Below, in pieces: positions 16,389-24,012 of a stretch of DNA of 64,000 bases. This DNA comes from Thioglobus_C sp964448305. Its GTDB lineage: Bacteria > Pseudomonadota > Gammaproteobacteria > PS1 > Pseudothioglobaceae. The notes beneath the pieces are model-generated. The model was not told the origin of the DNA and did no database searches. It was given only the letters and a program-made list of their open reading frames with translations. The position numbers and the translations under genes are program-made. The stretch lies in NCBI GenBank assembly GCA_964448305.1, contig CAYUWB010000001.1:62001-126000 (forward strand), given 5' to 3'. Every line of letters begins with the position of its first letter. Position 1 is the stretch's first letter.

Positions 16389-17979
16389 TTTCTATCTCCT
16401 TAATTGATTTTAAATCCACCTTTGCATTAAAGGTTTTTTGTAATTTTTGCACACCTTCGTTTTTTACAAAGCTTTCTTGCATGGCGGCTATTTTTTCATT
16501 GCTAGCCTGTGTTTCTTTTTGTGCTAGGGTTTGTGTTGTTAGTTTGTTTAGGTTAATTTTAAGTGTAATTTCGCCAAAATTTTCTTGTAATACATTCTGG
16601 ATTGAGCGCTGAATAGTATCGGTGAGTAACCTTGAAAACTGCTCATCTAAACTAAGTGTTAAGGTTTGATTGTTAGCACTATCAAACAAAGTGTTTTTTA
16701 ACAACATGCGAGAAGCAGTGTTAAATTCAAGTGATTTGGTAATATCTTCCCAGGCTTGCTGTGAGCTGATATTTAAAGTTGATTTTGGTGCACTTGGTTT
16801 TTTTTCTTTAACTGGCTTAGGTTTTGCCGCTGATTCAGCTTTAGGGGTTGTTTTAGTTTTGGGTTTTTTGGCTAATTTAGGTGTTTTTTTTTCAGCAGTA
16901 TCGGCATTAGAATGAAAAGCCAACATTCTAAGCAGTGTCATCTCAAAGCCAATTTGTTCACTTGGTGCAAGTGGCATGTCTTTAGAGCCGTTAATGGCCA
17001 TATGATAAAACAACTGCAAATCTTGATTAGAAATTTGAGTAGCCAACGTTTTAATTTCATCAGAAATTTGCGTGTTATCAATAATCTGAGCGATTGATAT
17101 TTGATGAAAAAGGCTGGTTAAATCTTTAAGGGCATGCGTTAGATCTTCGCCTTTGTGAGACAAATCCTTAACAAAGTTAATCACCGCTTCACCATCTTGG
17201 TTAAACAAGTGCGTGGCAAGCGTAAGAATATCATCATGATGAACCAAGCCCAGCATGGCTTTAATATCCTTTACCATCACCGTGCCATCACCATAAGAAA
17301 TAGACTGATCAAGCAGGCTTAGCGCGTCACGCATTGAGCCATTACCAAAGTCAGCAATTTGACTCAGTGCTAACTCTTCATACTTAAGACCTTCAGCCTC
17401 CATGATAAACTTCAACTGACCTAGTATTTCTTCATGCGTGAGTTTTTGCAAGGTAAATTGCAAACAGCGTGACAGCACCGTAACAGGTAGCTTTTGTGGG
17501 TCAGTCGTAGCGAGTAAGAATTTAATGTGCTCTGGTGGCTCTTCAAGCGTTTTTAGTAGTGCGTTAAAACTACTTTTTGAGAGCATGTGCACTTCGTCAA
17601 TTAAGTAAATCTTGTAGCGATTTTTAGTCGGCATATACTGCGCGTTTTCTAAAATATCGCGCATGTTATCCACGCCTGTGTGCGAGGCAGCGTCTAGTTC
17701 GATCAAATCAACCGATTGGCCTTTATCAATCTCAACACAAGTAGGGCAGGTACCACATGGCGTAGAGCTAACACCAGCTTCACAATTAATCGATTTAGCA
17801 AAGATACGAGCAATGGTGGTTTTACCAACACCACGCGTACCAGTAAATAAAAATCCATGATGAAGACTATCCGCATCAAGGGCGTTAATGAGTGTTTTAA
17901 CCGTATGCGTTTGACCCACCATTTCACTAAAAGTGTGAGGTCGATATTTACGTGCTAAAACTTGATAGTGTTCGCTCAT
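16381..17979 (-). CDS. dnaX: DNA polymerase III subunit tau (and probably gamma)
   Basis: A 532-residue clamp-loader ATPase. The Walker A GTRGVGKTTIAR, the zinc module (CGTCPTC), the Walker B region LIDEVHML and the sensor-1 region of domains I-III end near residue 355 at LLRMLAF. A lysine/proline-rich linker (about 363-400) leads to the C-terminal domains IV-V that bind DnaB and the polymerase. The start at 17979 (MSEHYQVLARKYRP) is chosen because the upstream extension would run into the SRP RNA gene. A 9-A run at codons 363-366 probably permits slippage to a gamma form of about 367 residues. Confidence 0.96.
   Translation of the reverse strand: MSEHYQVLARKYRPHTFSEMVGQTHTVKTLINALDADSLHHGFLFTGTRGVGKTTIARIFAKSINCEAGVSSTPCGTCPTCVEIDKGQSVDLIELDAASHTGVDNMRDILENAQYMPTKNRYKIYLIDEVHMLSKSSFNALLKTLEEPPEHIKFLLATTDPQKLPVTVLSRCLQFTLQKLTHEEILGQLKFIMEAEGLKYEELALSQIADFGNGSMRDALSLLDQSISYGDGTVMVKDIKAMLGLVHHDDILTLATHLFNQDGEAVINFVKDLSHKGEDLTHALKDLTSLFHQISIAQIIDNTQISDEIKTLATQISNQDLQLFYHMAINGSKDMPLAPSEQIGFEMTLLRMLAFHSNADTAEKKTPKLAKKPKTKTTPKAESAAKPKPVKEKKPSAPKSTLNISSQQAWEDITKSLEFNTASRMLLKNTLFDSANNQTLTLSLDEQFSRLLTDTIQRSIQNVLQENFGEITLKINLNKLTTQTLAQKETQASNEKIAAMQESFVKNEGVQKLQKTFNAKVDLKSIKEIENV
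16884..16892 (-). other. A9 slippage site in dnaX
   Basis: On the coding strand nine consecutive A residues span codons Glu363-Lys364-Lys365-Thr366. A shift into the -1 frame gives Asn-Thr-stop (TAA); a +1 shift gives His-Leu-Asn-stop (TAG). The site is at the junction of domain III with the linker, where the gamma product ends in E. coli and Thermus. Confidence 0.6.
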
Positions 17980-18003
17980 TAATAAATTTGTTGTATTAAA
18001 AGT

Positions 18004-18112
18004 GGCAGCACCAAGAATAACAGCCAACACATGAAAAAATTATTACCGTTGCTTCCTTCCGGACCTGGCGGGGTTCATAACCATTCATTGTAAGCGCACC
18101 CTTAGCACTACC
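18004..18112 (-). ncRNA. ffs: Signal recognition particle RNA (4.5S)
   Basis: About 109 nt. The minus strand contains the highly conserved SRP core CAGGTCCGGAAGGAAGCA, including the GGAA tetraloop region that binds Ffh. The two ends GGTAGTGCTAAG and CTTGGTGCTGCC pair over all 12 positions, allowing G-U pairs, which fixes the boundaries. It sits immediately upstream of dnaX on the same strand, an arrangement known in other bacteria. Confidence 0.95.
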
Positions 18113-18119
18113 AAAAATT

Positions 18120-18151
18120 ATTTTACGCGAAATAATGATTGGTTTTTTCAA
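18120..18151 (-). promoter_or_regulatory. ffs: Possible ffs promoter
   Basis: On the minus strand TAAAAT (18120-18125) lies 7 bases before the predicted SRP RNA 5' end. TTGAAA (18146-18151) is upstream, but the 20-bp spacer is longer than the usual 17, so only the -10 element is fairly convincing. Confidence 0.35.
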
Positions 18152-18194
18152 TTAAAGGGTTCTAGCTCTAATTATTAGTTTTGTATAGTTTGTC

Positions 18195-18252
18195 AGGCCA
18201 CTACACCTTGACATGGTAGGGGTCGGTGATTCGAATTCACTCGCGACTACCA
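18195..18252 (+). pseudogene. tRNA-Val(GAC) 3' fragment
   Basis: The anticodon loop TTGACAT (anticodon GAC at 18210-18212), variable region, T-arm (GGTGATTCGAATTCACT) and the 3' acceptor strand with encoded CCA are intact and closely resemble bacterial tRNA-Val(GAC). The expected 5' acceptor strand (AGTCGCG) and D-arm are not found upstream. The 5' side of the anticodon stem reads CTACACC where CTACC is expected. It is therefore a broken tRNA gene or an integration-site (att) remnant rather than a working tRNA. Confidence 0.72.
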
Positions 18253-18351
18253 CTTTACCTTTATTCATTTAAGAACCTTAAGTAAAAAGAAAAAAATAAT
18301 TAGGTATTATTATTTGGCAAAAATATTTATTAAAATAATCAAGGTTAAATT

Positions 18352-18675
18352 ATGAGTGATATTGAAGAGCAAGAAAAACAAACTAAGCAAAAGCAAAAAG
18401 AAGCAAATTTAAATTTTATTAAAATAGCAGATGTTTTTATTGCACAAGCTAATAAAGAGTGTGAAAATGTAGATCATCAGTTGGTTAACGCCTCTTTATT
18501 GTATGCATCTGCACGCTTCAGTTCATTTATTACGGCTTCCATGTCTGAGTCAAAAGAAAGATTTGAAGAAAATATTGATGAGGCTATTAAGTTCTATACA
18601 GAAGAATTTAATAAAATGTTAAAAGAGCATATGAAACAATATAACTCTGTTTTTGATCAGAAAAAAGATAGTTAA
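18352..18675 (+). CDS. DUF3144 domain-containing protein
   Basis: A 107-residue acidic, helical cytosolic protein. The segment FIKIADVFIAQANKE, the ASLLYASARFSSFITA helix and the final YTEEFNKMLKEHMKQYN match the DUF3144 family as I know it. No function is established for the family. It stands alone between the tRNA-Val fragment and hypF, 60 bases before the hypF start. Confidence 0.7.
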   Translation: MSDIEEQEKQTKQKQKEANLNFIKIADVFIAQANKECENVDHQLVNASLLYASARFSSFITASMSESKERFEENIDEAIKFYTEEFNKMLKEHMKQYNSVFDQKKDS

Positions 18676-18735
18676 AACAAAGAGGTTTAGTGCAATTCAA
18701 GAATTTTCTATTGTGCAGTATGTACAATCCTTTCT

Positions 18736-21045
18736 ATGAAGATGGCGCTTAGTAAAAAAATTCAGGTTATTGGCGCTGTCCAAGGGGTTGGCTTTCGCCC
18801 ATTTGTTTATAAAATTGCAAAACAACTTAAACTTGTCGGTGAAGTTTTTAATGACAGTACAGGTGTTGTTGTTATCCTTCAATGTTCTCAGGAACAGCTT
18901 AATCAATTTTTGATATTGCTTAAAATTGATATCCCCCCTCTTGCAAATATTGCTGATATTAATTTAGAAGATAATTATCAGACTGATCGGCACTATAAAG
19001 ATTTTGATATTAGTTTAAGTAACAAGGGTAAAGTTTCTGCAATAGTATTGCCTGATGCATGTATTTGCAATGACTGTATAACTGACATTACAGATAAACA
19101 AAATCGTCGATATGGTTATGCCTTTACTAATTGCACCAATTGCGGCCCCAGGTTTTCTATTGTTAAAGATATTCCTTATGATAGAAAATCAACCAGTATG
19201 TCAGTTTTTCCAATGTGCATACAATGTGAAAGAGAGTACAAAGACCCTGAGAATAGGCGATTCCATGCTCAACCGAATGCTTGCCCTGATTGCGGTCCAC
19301 AGTTGCAATTAACAGATTCCTTGGGTAATAATATAGCCAGAGACAACATTATTGAAAAGACTGTTTCATTATTGAAACAAGGAAAAATAATAGCCATTAA
19401 GGGTATTGGTGGTTTTCATCTGGCTTGTTTGGCGAGTAGTGAGCTTGGCGTTGTTACACTTAGAAATAGAAAAAAGAGAATGCATAAGCCTTTTGCTTTA
19501 ATGGCTAAAGATTTGGCAATGGTTAAATGTTATTGCTCAGTGTCAAAGCAAGAGTCGTTATTATTGACAAATGACAATGCACCCATTGTATTGCTTGATA
19601 AAACAACTGACACATTGTCAGAATATATTGCACCTAATCAAAAAAGCTTAGGCTTTATGTTGCCATATTCCCCTATGCATTATTTATTACTGAATCAACT
19701 TGATGAGCCTTTGGTGCTTACTTCTGGTAACAAAAGTCATAATCCACAGATTGTAGACAATGACCATGCATTACAAGAACTTGAAAATATTGCTGATTAT
19801 TTTTTGTTGCACAACCGTGATATTGTTAATCGTGTTGATGATTCGGTCGTAAAGTTTTCTGCTGGAGAAGTTAGAGTTATACGCAGAGCAAGAGGTTATG
19901 CACCTACTTCGTTGGCATTACCTAAGGGGTTTAAAGGTTGTGCAGGGTTGCTAGCAGTCGGTGCAGAATTGAAAAATACATTCTGTTTAATAACCGAATC
20001 ACAAGCGATTGTTTCACAGCATATTGGCGATTTAAAAACACTAGAAAGTTATCAAGATTTTCAAAATAATATTGATTTGTATCAACAACTGTATGAGACT
20101 GATATTAAACATTTAGCTTGTGATTTTCATCCAGATTATTTATCTTCTAAATATGCTGATAATTATGCAGAGACCAATGCCCTTAAGTTAACTGAAGTGC
20201 AGCATCATCATGCGCATATAGCTGCCTGTTTGTTTGAACATGGTAGGGCGGTTGATAGTGGCAAAGTATTAGGTATTGTTTGGGATGGTATTGGTCTAGG
20301 GGCCGACGGAAGTTTATGGGGTGGAGAATTTTTATTAGCAGATTATTTAGGATTTAAAAGACTAGCGCATTTTGAGTATGTGTCATTACTCGGAGGAGAT
20401 AAAGCTGCTAACGAGCCATGGCGCATGGCTTACGCTTATTTAAAGCAGCATAAATTAGATATAGAAGGGCGCTTCGTTGATAAGCCAACTGAATTATTTG
20501 ATGCATTGTTAGATAGTAGTATGTTGCTTAATTACACTTCTTCAGTTGGTCGTTTGTTTGATGCAGTGGCTTATATTTTGGGGATTTGTACAGATAGAAT
20601 TAGTTACGAGGCTCAAGCAGCGATTGAGTTGGAAAATTTAGCTAATGATTGTAAACATCCTCAGGATCAGCCTAATTATGAGTTGGAATTAAAGCTCGTT
20701 GATGGGCGTTATCAGATTGATACTAAAAAGATGTGGCTTGCAATCTTAGATGACCTTAAAAACAAAATTAACCGTGAAGATATTGCCTATAGATTTCATT
20801 TGTCTTTAGGTAAATTATTAAGCGAATCTACTTTACAATTGTTTAAACAGTATATGTTCGATACTGTTGTGTTGTCTGGCGGTGTGTTTAATAATCAACT
20901 ACTACTTGAAATTGTACATAGTTTGTTTAATGACATAAATCATATAAAGTTATTAACGCCATCGCAGATGCCTTTGGGTGATGGTGGAATTAGCTTAGGG
21001 CAGGCGGCAGTTTGCATTGCAAGAGAGAAAACATATGGAAAATAA
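18736..21045 (+). CDS. hypF: Carbamoyltransferase HypF ([NiFe]-hydrogenase maturation)
   Basis: A 769-residue enzyme that activates carbamoyl phosphate and transfers the carbamoyl group to the HypE C-terminal cysteine, the first step in making the cyanide ligands of [NiFe] hydrogenase. Domains in order: acylphosphatase-like (GAVQGVGFRPFVYK, residues 1-95), two zinc-finger pairs (CICNDC, CTNC, CIQC and CPDC, about 108-190), YrdC-like (about 200-385, KGIGGFHLAC), and a Kae1-like domain with the metal histidines in VQHHHAHIAAC and GIVWDGIGLG. The start at 18736 or at the Met two codons later are both possible. It is the first gene of the maturation operon. Confidence 0.96.
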   Translation: MKMALSKKIQVIGAVQGVGFRPFVYKIAKQLKLVGEVFNDSTGVVVILQCSQEQLNQFLILLKIDIPPLANIADINLEDNYQTDRHYKDFDISLSNKGKVSAIVLPDACICNDCITDITDKQNRRYGYAFTNCTNCGPRFSIVKDIPYDRKSTSMSVFPMCIQCEREYKDPENRRFHAQPNACPDCGPQLQLTDSLGNNIARDNIIEKTVSLLKQGKIIAIKGIGGFHLACLASSELGVVTLRNRKKRMHKPFALMAKDLAMVKCYCSVSKQESLLLTNDNAPIVLLDKTTDTLSEYIAPNQKSLGFMLPYSPMHYLLLNQLDEPLVLTSGNKSHNPQIVDNDHALQELENIADYFLLHNRDIVNRVDDSVVKFSAGEVRVIRRARGYAPTSLALPKGFKGCAGLLAVGAELKNTFCLITESQAIVSQHIGDLKTLESYQDFQNNIDLYQQLYETDIKHLACDFHPDYLSSKYADNYAETNALKLTEVQHHHAHIAACLFEHGRAVDSGKVLGIVWDGIGLGADGSLWGGEFLLADYLGFKRLAHFEYVSLLGGDKAANEPWRMAYAYLKQHKLDIEGRFVDKPTELFDALLDSSMLLNYTSSVGRLFDAVAYILGICTDRISYEAQAAIELENLANDCKHPQDQPNYELELKLVDGRYQIDTKKMWLAILDDLKNKINREDIAYRFHLSLGKLLSESTLQLFKQYMFDTVVLSGGVFNNQLLLEIVHSLFNDINHIKLLTPSQMPLGDGGISLGQAAVCIAREKTYGK

Positions 21046-21673
21046 AAAAACATTATCAGGTTTGTATCCATTTTTAGATACAGATAAGCGTTCCAATCCA
21101 GATTTATTAGATTCAGTTCAGAGAAAGGTTGAAGATAGCATTAAAGCTAAGCAACTTTTCTTTCAAAATAATGCCGATAAAATCGTACAAGCAGCACATA
21201 TAATAGCCAAGAGTTATCAGCAGGGCGGTCATATGTTTACAATGGGAAATGGCGGCTCATCTTGCGATGCAGCCCATATTACCACTGAATTTATGCATCC
21301 AGTAACCACTGGCAGAAAGGCATTGGGGGCCACAAACTTAAGTGCTGATATTGCCACCATGACTGCAGTTGCTAATGATGTTGGTAGTGACCATGTATTT
21401 TTACGTCAATTGCTTTGTTTAGCAAGAGAAAATGACGTGTTGATTGGTTTTTCTACTAGCGGCAATTCAGAAAACTTAATTCAAGCTTTTGCTCAAGCTA
21501 AAGAAATGGGCATGTCTACCATTGGGTTTTCTGGCCAAACCGGTGGTGAAATGGCTAAATGTGGATCGGTTGATATTTGTCTAACGGTTGAAACAGATAG
21601 TATTCATCGTGTGCAGGAGTCTCATTTAACTACTTATCATATTTTATGGGATTTGGTACATAGCTTGCTTTAA
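21035..21673 (+). CDS. SIS-domain phosphoheptose isomerase-like protein in the hyp operon
   Basis: A 212-residue protein of the GmhA/DiaA type. It has the sugar-phosphate isomerase motifs GNGGSSCDAAH near residue 75, FSTSGNSENL near 145 and the terminal HRVQESHLTTYHILWD. GmhA converts sedoheptulose 7-phosphate to D-glycero-manno-heptose 7-phosphate for LPS core; whether this copy does so is uncertain. The start at 21035 is an ATG preceded by AAGAGAGA; the alternative TTG 18 bases upstream is less likely. It overlaps hypF by 11 bases and is followed after 23 bases by the hupK-like gene, so it is an integral member of the hydrogenase operon and could serve a hydrogenase-linked role. Confidence 0.8.
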   Translation: MENKKTLSGLYPFLDTDKRSNPDLLDSVQRKVEDSIKAKQLFFQNNADKIVQAAHIIAKSYQQGGHMFTMGNGGSSCDAAHITTEFMHPVTTGRKALGATNLSADIATMTAVANDVGSDHVFLRQLLCLARENDVLIGFSTSGNSENLIQAFAQAKEMGMSTIGFSGQTGGEMAKCGSVDICLTVETDSIHRVQESHLTTYHILWDLVHSLL

Positions 21674-21696
21674 TAATTTTCTAAGAGGAGGGTCTA

Positions 21697-22869
21697 GTGT
21701 CAATAGAGGGTGAAATTAAAATTGAGGTAGAGGGTCATCAGGGACAAGTTAACTCTGTTGTCATTACTTCTTCACGCCCTTTACATATTACCAAGTTATT
21801 CGAATCTAAGTCAATTTTTAGCGTATCAGATTTATTAAATACATTGTATCAATTATGCAATACTGCTCACCAATTTGCTTTTATACGTTTGTTAGATGAA
21901 ATTGACGTTATAACATTGAGTCAGAATGAAAAGTTGGCATATCAATTATTGTTAGATCTCGAAACCATAAGAGAACATTGTTTTAGTATTGCTTCTAAGT
22001 GGAGACAAAATTCAGATAAATCAGTTGATACCAAAATCATTAATGTATTAGCAACAATCAAAGAAATTAGAGCTGCTTTATTTTCAGATGCAGAGCCGTT
22101 GTCACTTAAAGATAAAAACCTTCAGGGTTTTAGCAGTATTGACGCATTAATCGCAAAGCTAGAAATTCAGTTAGGTGAATTTTTAATTGGCAGTAATGAA
22201 AATGTATATAGTCAATTTTCAGATTTTAGTTATTTTAAGATATGGCTACAAAATTCTGATAGTCGCAGTGCAACTTTCTTAAATTATTTAAAAGAAAACA
22301 AATTTGATCAAATAGGTAAGATTGATGTCAAGCATATGCCTGATATTAATTTACGAAATTTGGATACTTTGATGCAAGATTCTAATTTTATTAAACAACC
22401 TGAGTACCAAGGTTATGTGTTTGAAACAACACCATTATCTAGACAATCTCAACATACTTTGATTAAACAACTATCAGAGATCTATGGTAATAGTTTGTTT
22501 ACCCGATCTGTTGCTCAATTGCTTGAGGTGTTTGAATTACTCAAAAGTATTAAACAAAACTATGTCAACCTTGAAGCTGAGGTAATTAGTTATCAATTTC
22601 AATATCCTGGAGATGAGTTAAGCACAATAGTTAAGGTAGATGCAGCAAGGGGTAATTTAGTACATCAAATGTGTATGGATAAAGTTAATATTAAATCTTA
22701 TAAAATTTTAGCACCAACAGAATGGAATTTTCATCCACAAGGCGTGCTTGCTAAGATGATTCAAACATTATCATACCAAGATGATGAAGATTTATTTAAT
22801 CAAATAAAGTTGTTAGTTAATGCGGTCGACCCTTGTGTGGGTTTCAGTATAGAGATTAAAAATGCATGA
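21697..22869 (+). CDS. hupK: HupK/HoxV-like hydrogenase maturation protein
   Basis: A 390-residue protein that looks like a degenerate [NiFe]-hydrogenase large subunit. The N-terminus SIEGEIKIEVEGHQGQVN resembles the large-subunit start. QLCNTAHQFAFIR around C54 retains one cysteine of the usual CxxC pair, APTEWNFHPQG resembles the large-subunit TWNxxP motif, and the C-terminus has DPC at 378-380 but lacks the second cysteine and histidine of DPCxxCxxH. This pattern is that of HupK/HoxV, which act as scaffolds for the Fe(CN)2CO group. It starts at GTG with a strong GAGGAGGG site and overlaps hypA by 8 bases. Confidence 0.8.
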   Translation: MSIEGEIKIEVEGHQGQVNSVVITSSRPLHITKLFESKSIFSVSDLLNTLYQLCNTAHQFAFIRLLDEIDVITLSQNEKLAYQLLLDLETIREHCFSIASKWRQNSDKSVDTKIINVLATIKEIRAALFSDAEPLSLKDKNLQGFSSIDALIAKLEIQLGEFLIGSNENVYSQFSDFSYFKIWLQNSDSRSATFLNYLKENKFDQIGKIDVKHMPDINLRNLDTLMQDSNFIKQPEYQGYVFETTPLSRQSQHTLIKQLSEIYGNSLFTRSVAQLLEVFELLKSIKQNYVNLEAEVISYQFQYPGDELSTIVKVDAARGNLVHQMCMDKVNIKSYKILAPTEWNFHPQGVLAKMIQTLSYQDDEDLFNQIKLLVNAVDPCVGFSIEIKNA

Positions 22870-23206
22870 AATGAGCATCTGTATGAGTATTGTTGAGTCT
22901 TTAGAAGAATCGGCAAAGGCTAACAACTACAAAGGTATTGACAAGGTTTGGCTTGAAATTGGCCCGTTTTCTGGTGTAGAGGTCAGAGCGTTGGAGTTTA
23001 GTTTTGATGTGGCAATTCGTGGTAGTATAGCAGATGGAGCTGAGTTAGAAATTATTGAAACAGACGCCAGTGCCTGGTGTTTTAACTGCGATGAAGCGGT
23101 TGTTGTCGAGCAAAGATATGACTCTTGTCCCAAATGTGGTGGGCATCAGTTAACAGTCACCGGTGGTGAGGAATTAAAAATTAAGCAAATCTCAATTAAG
23201 GAGTAA
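22862..23206 (+). CDS. hypA: Hydrogenase nickel insertion protein HypA
   Basis: A 114-residue nickel metallochaperone that works with HypB to deliver Ni to the hydrogenase large subunit. The N-terminal MHE supplies the Ni-binding His2. The zinc site is formed by two CxxC pairs, C73/C76 (WCFNC) and C89/C92 (CPKC). The length is normal. It overlaps hupK by 8 bases and is followed after 3 bases by the hypB chimera. Confidence 0.96.
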   Translation: MHEMSICMSIVESLEESAKANNYKGIDKVWLEIGPFSGVEVRALEFSFDVAIRGSIADGAELEIIETDASAWCFNCDEAVVVEQRYDSCPKCGGHQLTVTGGEELKIKQISIKE

Positions 23207-23209
23207 GAT

Positions 23210-23731
23210 ATGTTCACAGTATGCGGATGTAGCGAAACAAATCATAGTCATTCACACGATCACGATCACGATCACGATCACGATCATAGTCATCAACATC
23301 ATTATGGCAAGGGCAGTGCAGGTCTACATATTGCAGGCATGAGTCAAGAAAAGATTGTTCAAGTGGAACTAGATATCTTGTCCAAAAATAATGATTATGC
23401 TGGTAATAACCGAGCTTATTTTTTAGACAAGGGTATCTTAGCGCTAAATTTAGTATCTAGCCCAGGATCAGGTAAAACCTCAATTTTAGAAACTAGTTTG
23501 GTTAAATTAAAAGATGAGTTTAGTTTAAAAGTTATTGAGGGTGATCAACAGACAACACAAGATGCAGATAGAATTAATAAAACTGGTGTAGATGCATTAA
23601 AAGTATTAATAAATTTTCCTTGGAGTGGCAATGTTAGAGAATTACAAAATGAACTTCAAAGAGCAATGATCATGACAAAAACCGATAGTATTTCAGTTAA
23701 TGATTTATCGGATAAATTAAGGGAGAAATAA
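23210..23731 (+). CDS. Truncated HypB fused in frame to an NtrC/HoxA-type C-terminal fragment
   Basis: A 173-residue chimera. Residues 1-128 are HypB: a cysteine motif with one Cys missing (FTVCGC where CxxCGC is usual), a histidine-rich nickel-binding stretch (His/Asp repeats, residues 12-31), helix, Walker A SSPGSGKTS at 83-91, and EGDQQTTQDADRI at 110-122. From about residue 129 the sequence switches to a sigma54-activator end, LINFPWSGNVRELQNEL, typical of NtrC-family AAA+ proteins such as HoxA, and stops at 173 with no helix-turn-helix. The HypB NKxD guanine-specificity motif and dimer region are missing. It is probably not a working GTPase, though the nickel-binding part could act as a store. 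The ORF is open throughout; sequencing or assembly error should be excluded. Confidence 0.82.
   Translation: MFTVCGCSETNHSHSHDHDHDHDHDHSHQHHYGKGSAGLHIAGMSQEKIVQVELDILSKNNDYAGNNRAYFLDKGILALNLVSSPGSGKTSILETSLVKLKDEFSLKVIEGDQQTTQDADRINKTGVDALKVLINFPWSGNVRELQNELQRAMIMTKTDSISVNDLSDKLREK
23255..23284 (+). repeat. Five tandem CACGAT hexamers in hypB
   Basis: Five perfect CACGAT units encode the His-Asp run of HypB. Such a hexamer tract can gain or lose units in frame by slippage, changing the number of nickel-binding histidines. Confidence 0.9.
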
Positions 23732-23733
23732 CC

Positions 23734-24012
23734 ATGTGTTTAGGTGTTCCTGCACAAATTAAAGAAATTATTGACATTGATAATCAAATTGCTTTGGTGG
23801 ATTTATCTGGCGTATCTCGGGAAGTTAATATTGCCTGTGTTATCGATGGCGCTCATCAAATAGATGGTTTAATTGATAAATGGGTTTTGGTTCATGTGGG
23901 TTTTGCACTGAGTGTGGTTGATGAGGAGGAAGCACATAAAACTCTACAGATCTTAGATGAAATTGGTGAATTATCTGCCACCATGGAAGATCTTGATCTG
24001 GGGAGTAAGTAA
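23734..24012 (+). CDS. hypC: Hydrogenase maturation chaperone HypC
   Basis: A 92-residue chaperone that carries the Fe(CN)2CO unit with HypD and delivers it to the large subunit. The conserved N-terminus MCLGVPAQI contains the essential Cys2. An in-frame GVSREVNIAC segment and a C-terminal acidic tail follow. The ATG is preceded by GGGAGA within the end of the hypB chimera, and its stop overlaps the hypD ATG by one base (TAATG). Confidence 0.96.
   Translation: MCLGVPAQIKEIIDIDNQIALVDLSGVSREVNIACVIDGAHQIDGLIDKWVLVHVGFALSVVDEEEAHKTLQILDEIGELSATMEDLDLGSK

Noticed and set aside
17980..18030. Upstream extension of dnaX to 18030
   Set aside because: The extra 17 residues have no DnaX similarity and overlap the 3' end of the SRP RNA gene; MSEHYQVLARKYRP is the natural start.
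18181..18252. tRNA with an intron
   Set aside because: The missing 5' half is not found further upstream and the two extra bases lie in the anticodon stem, not at an intron site; a fragment is simpler.
18676..18735. Sigma54 promoter before hypF
   Set aside because: No TGGCAC-N5-TTGC type match was found in the gap, although a HoxA-type activator fragment is present in the operon.
23255..23284. Short tandem repeats as a CRISPR-like array
   Set aside because: The unit is 6 bp without spacers and it encodes the His-rich part of HypB.
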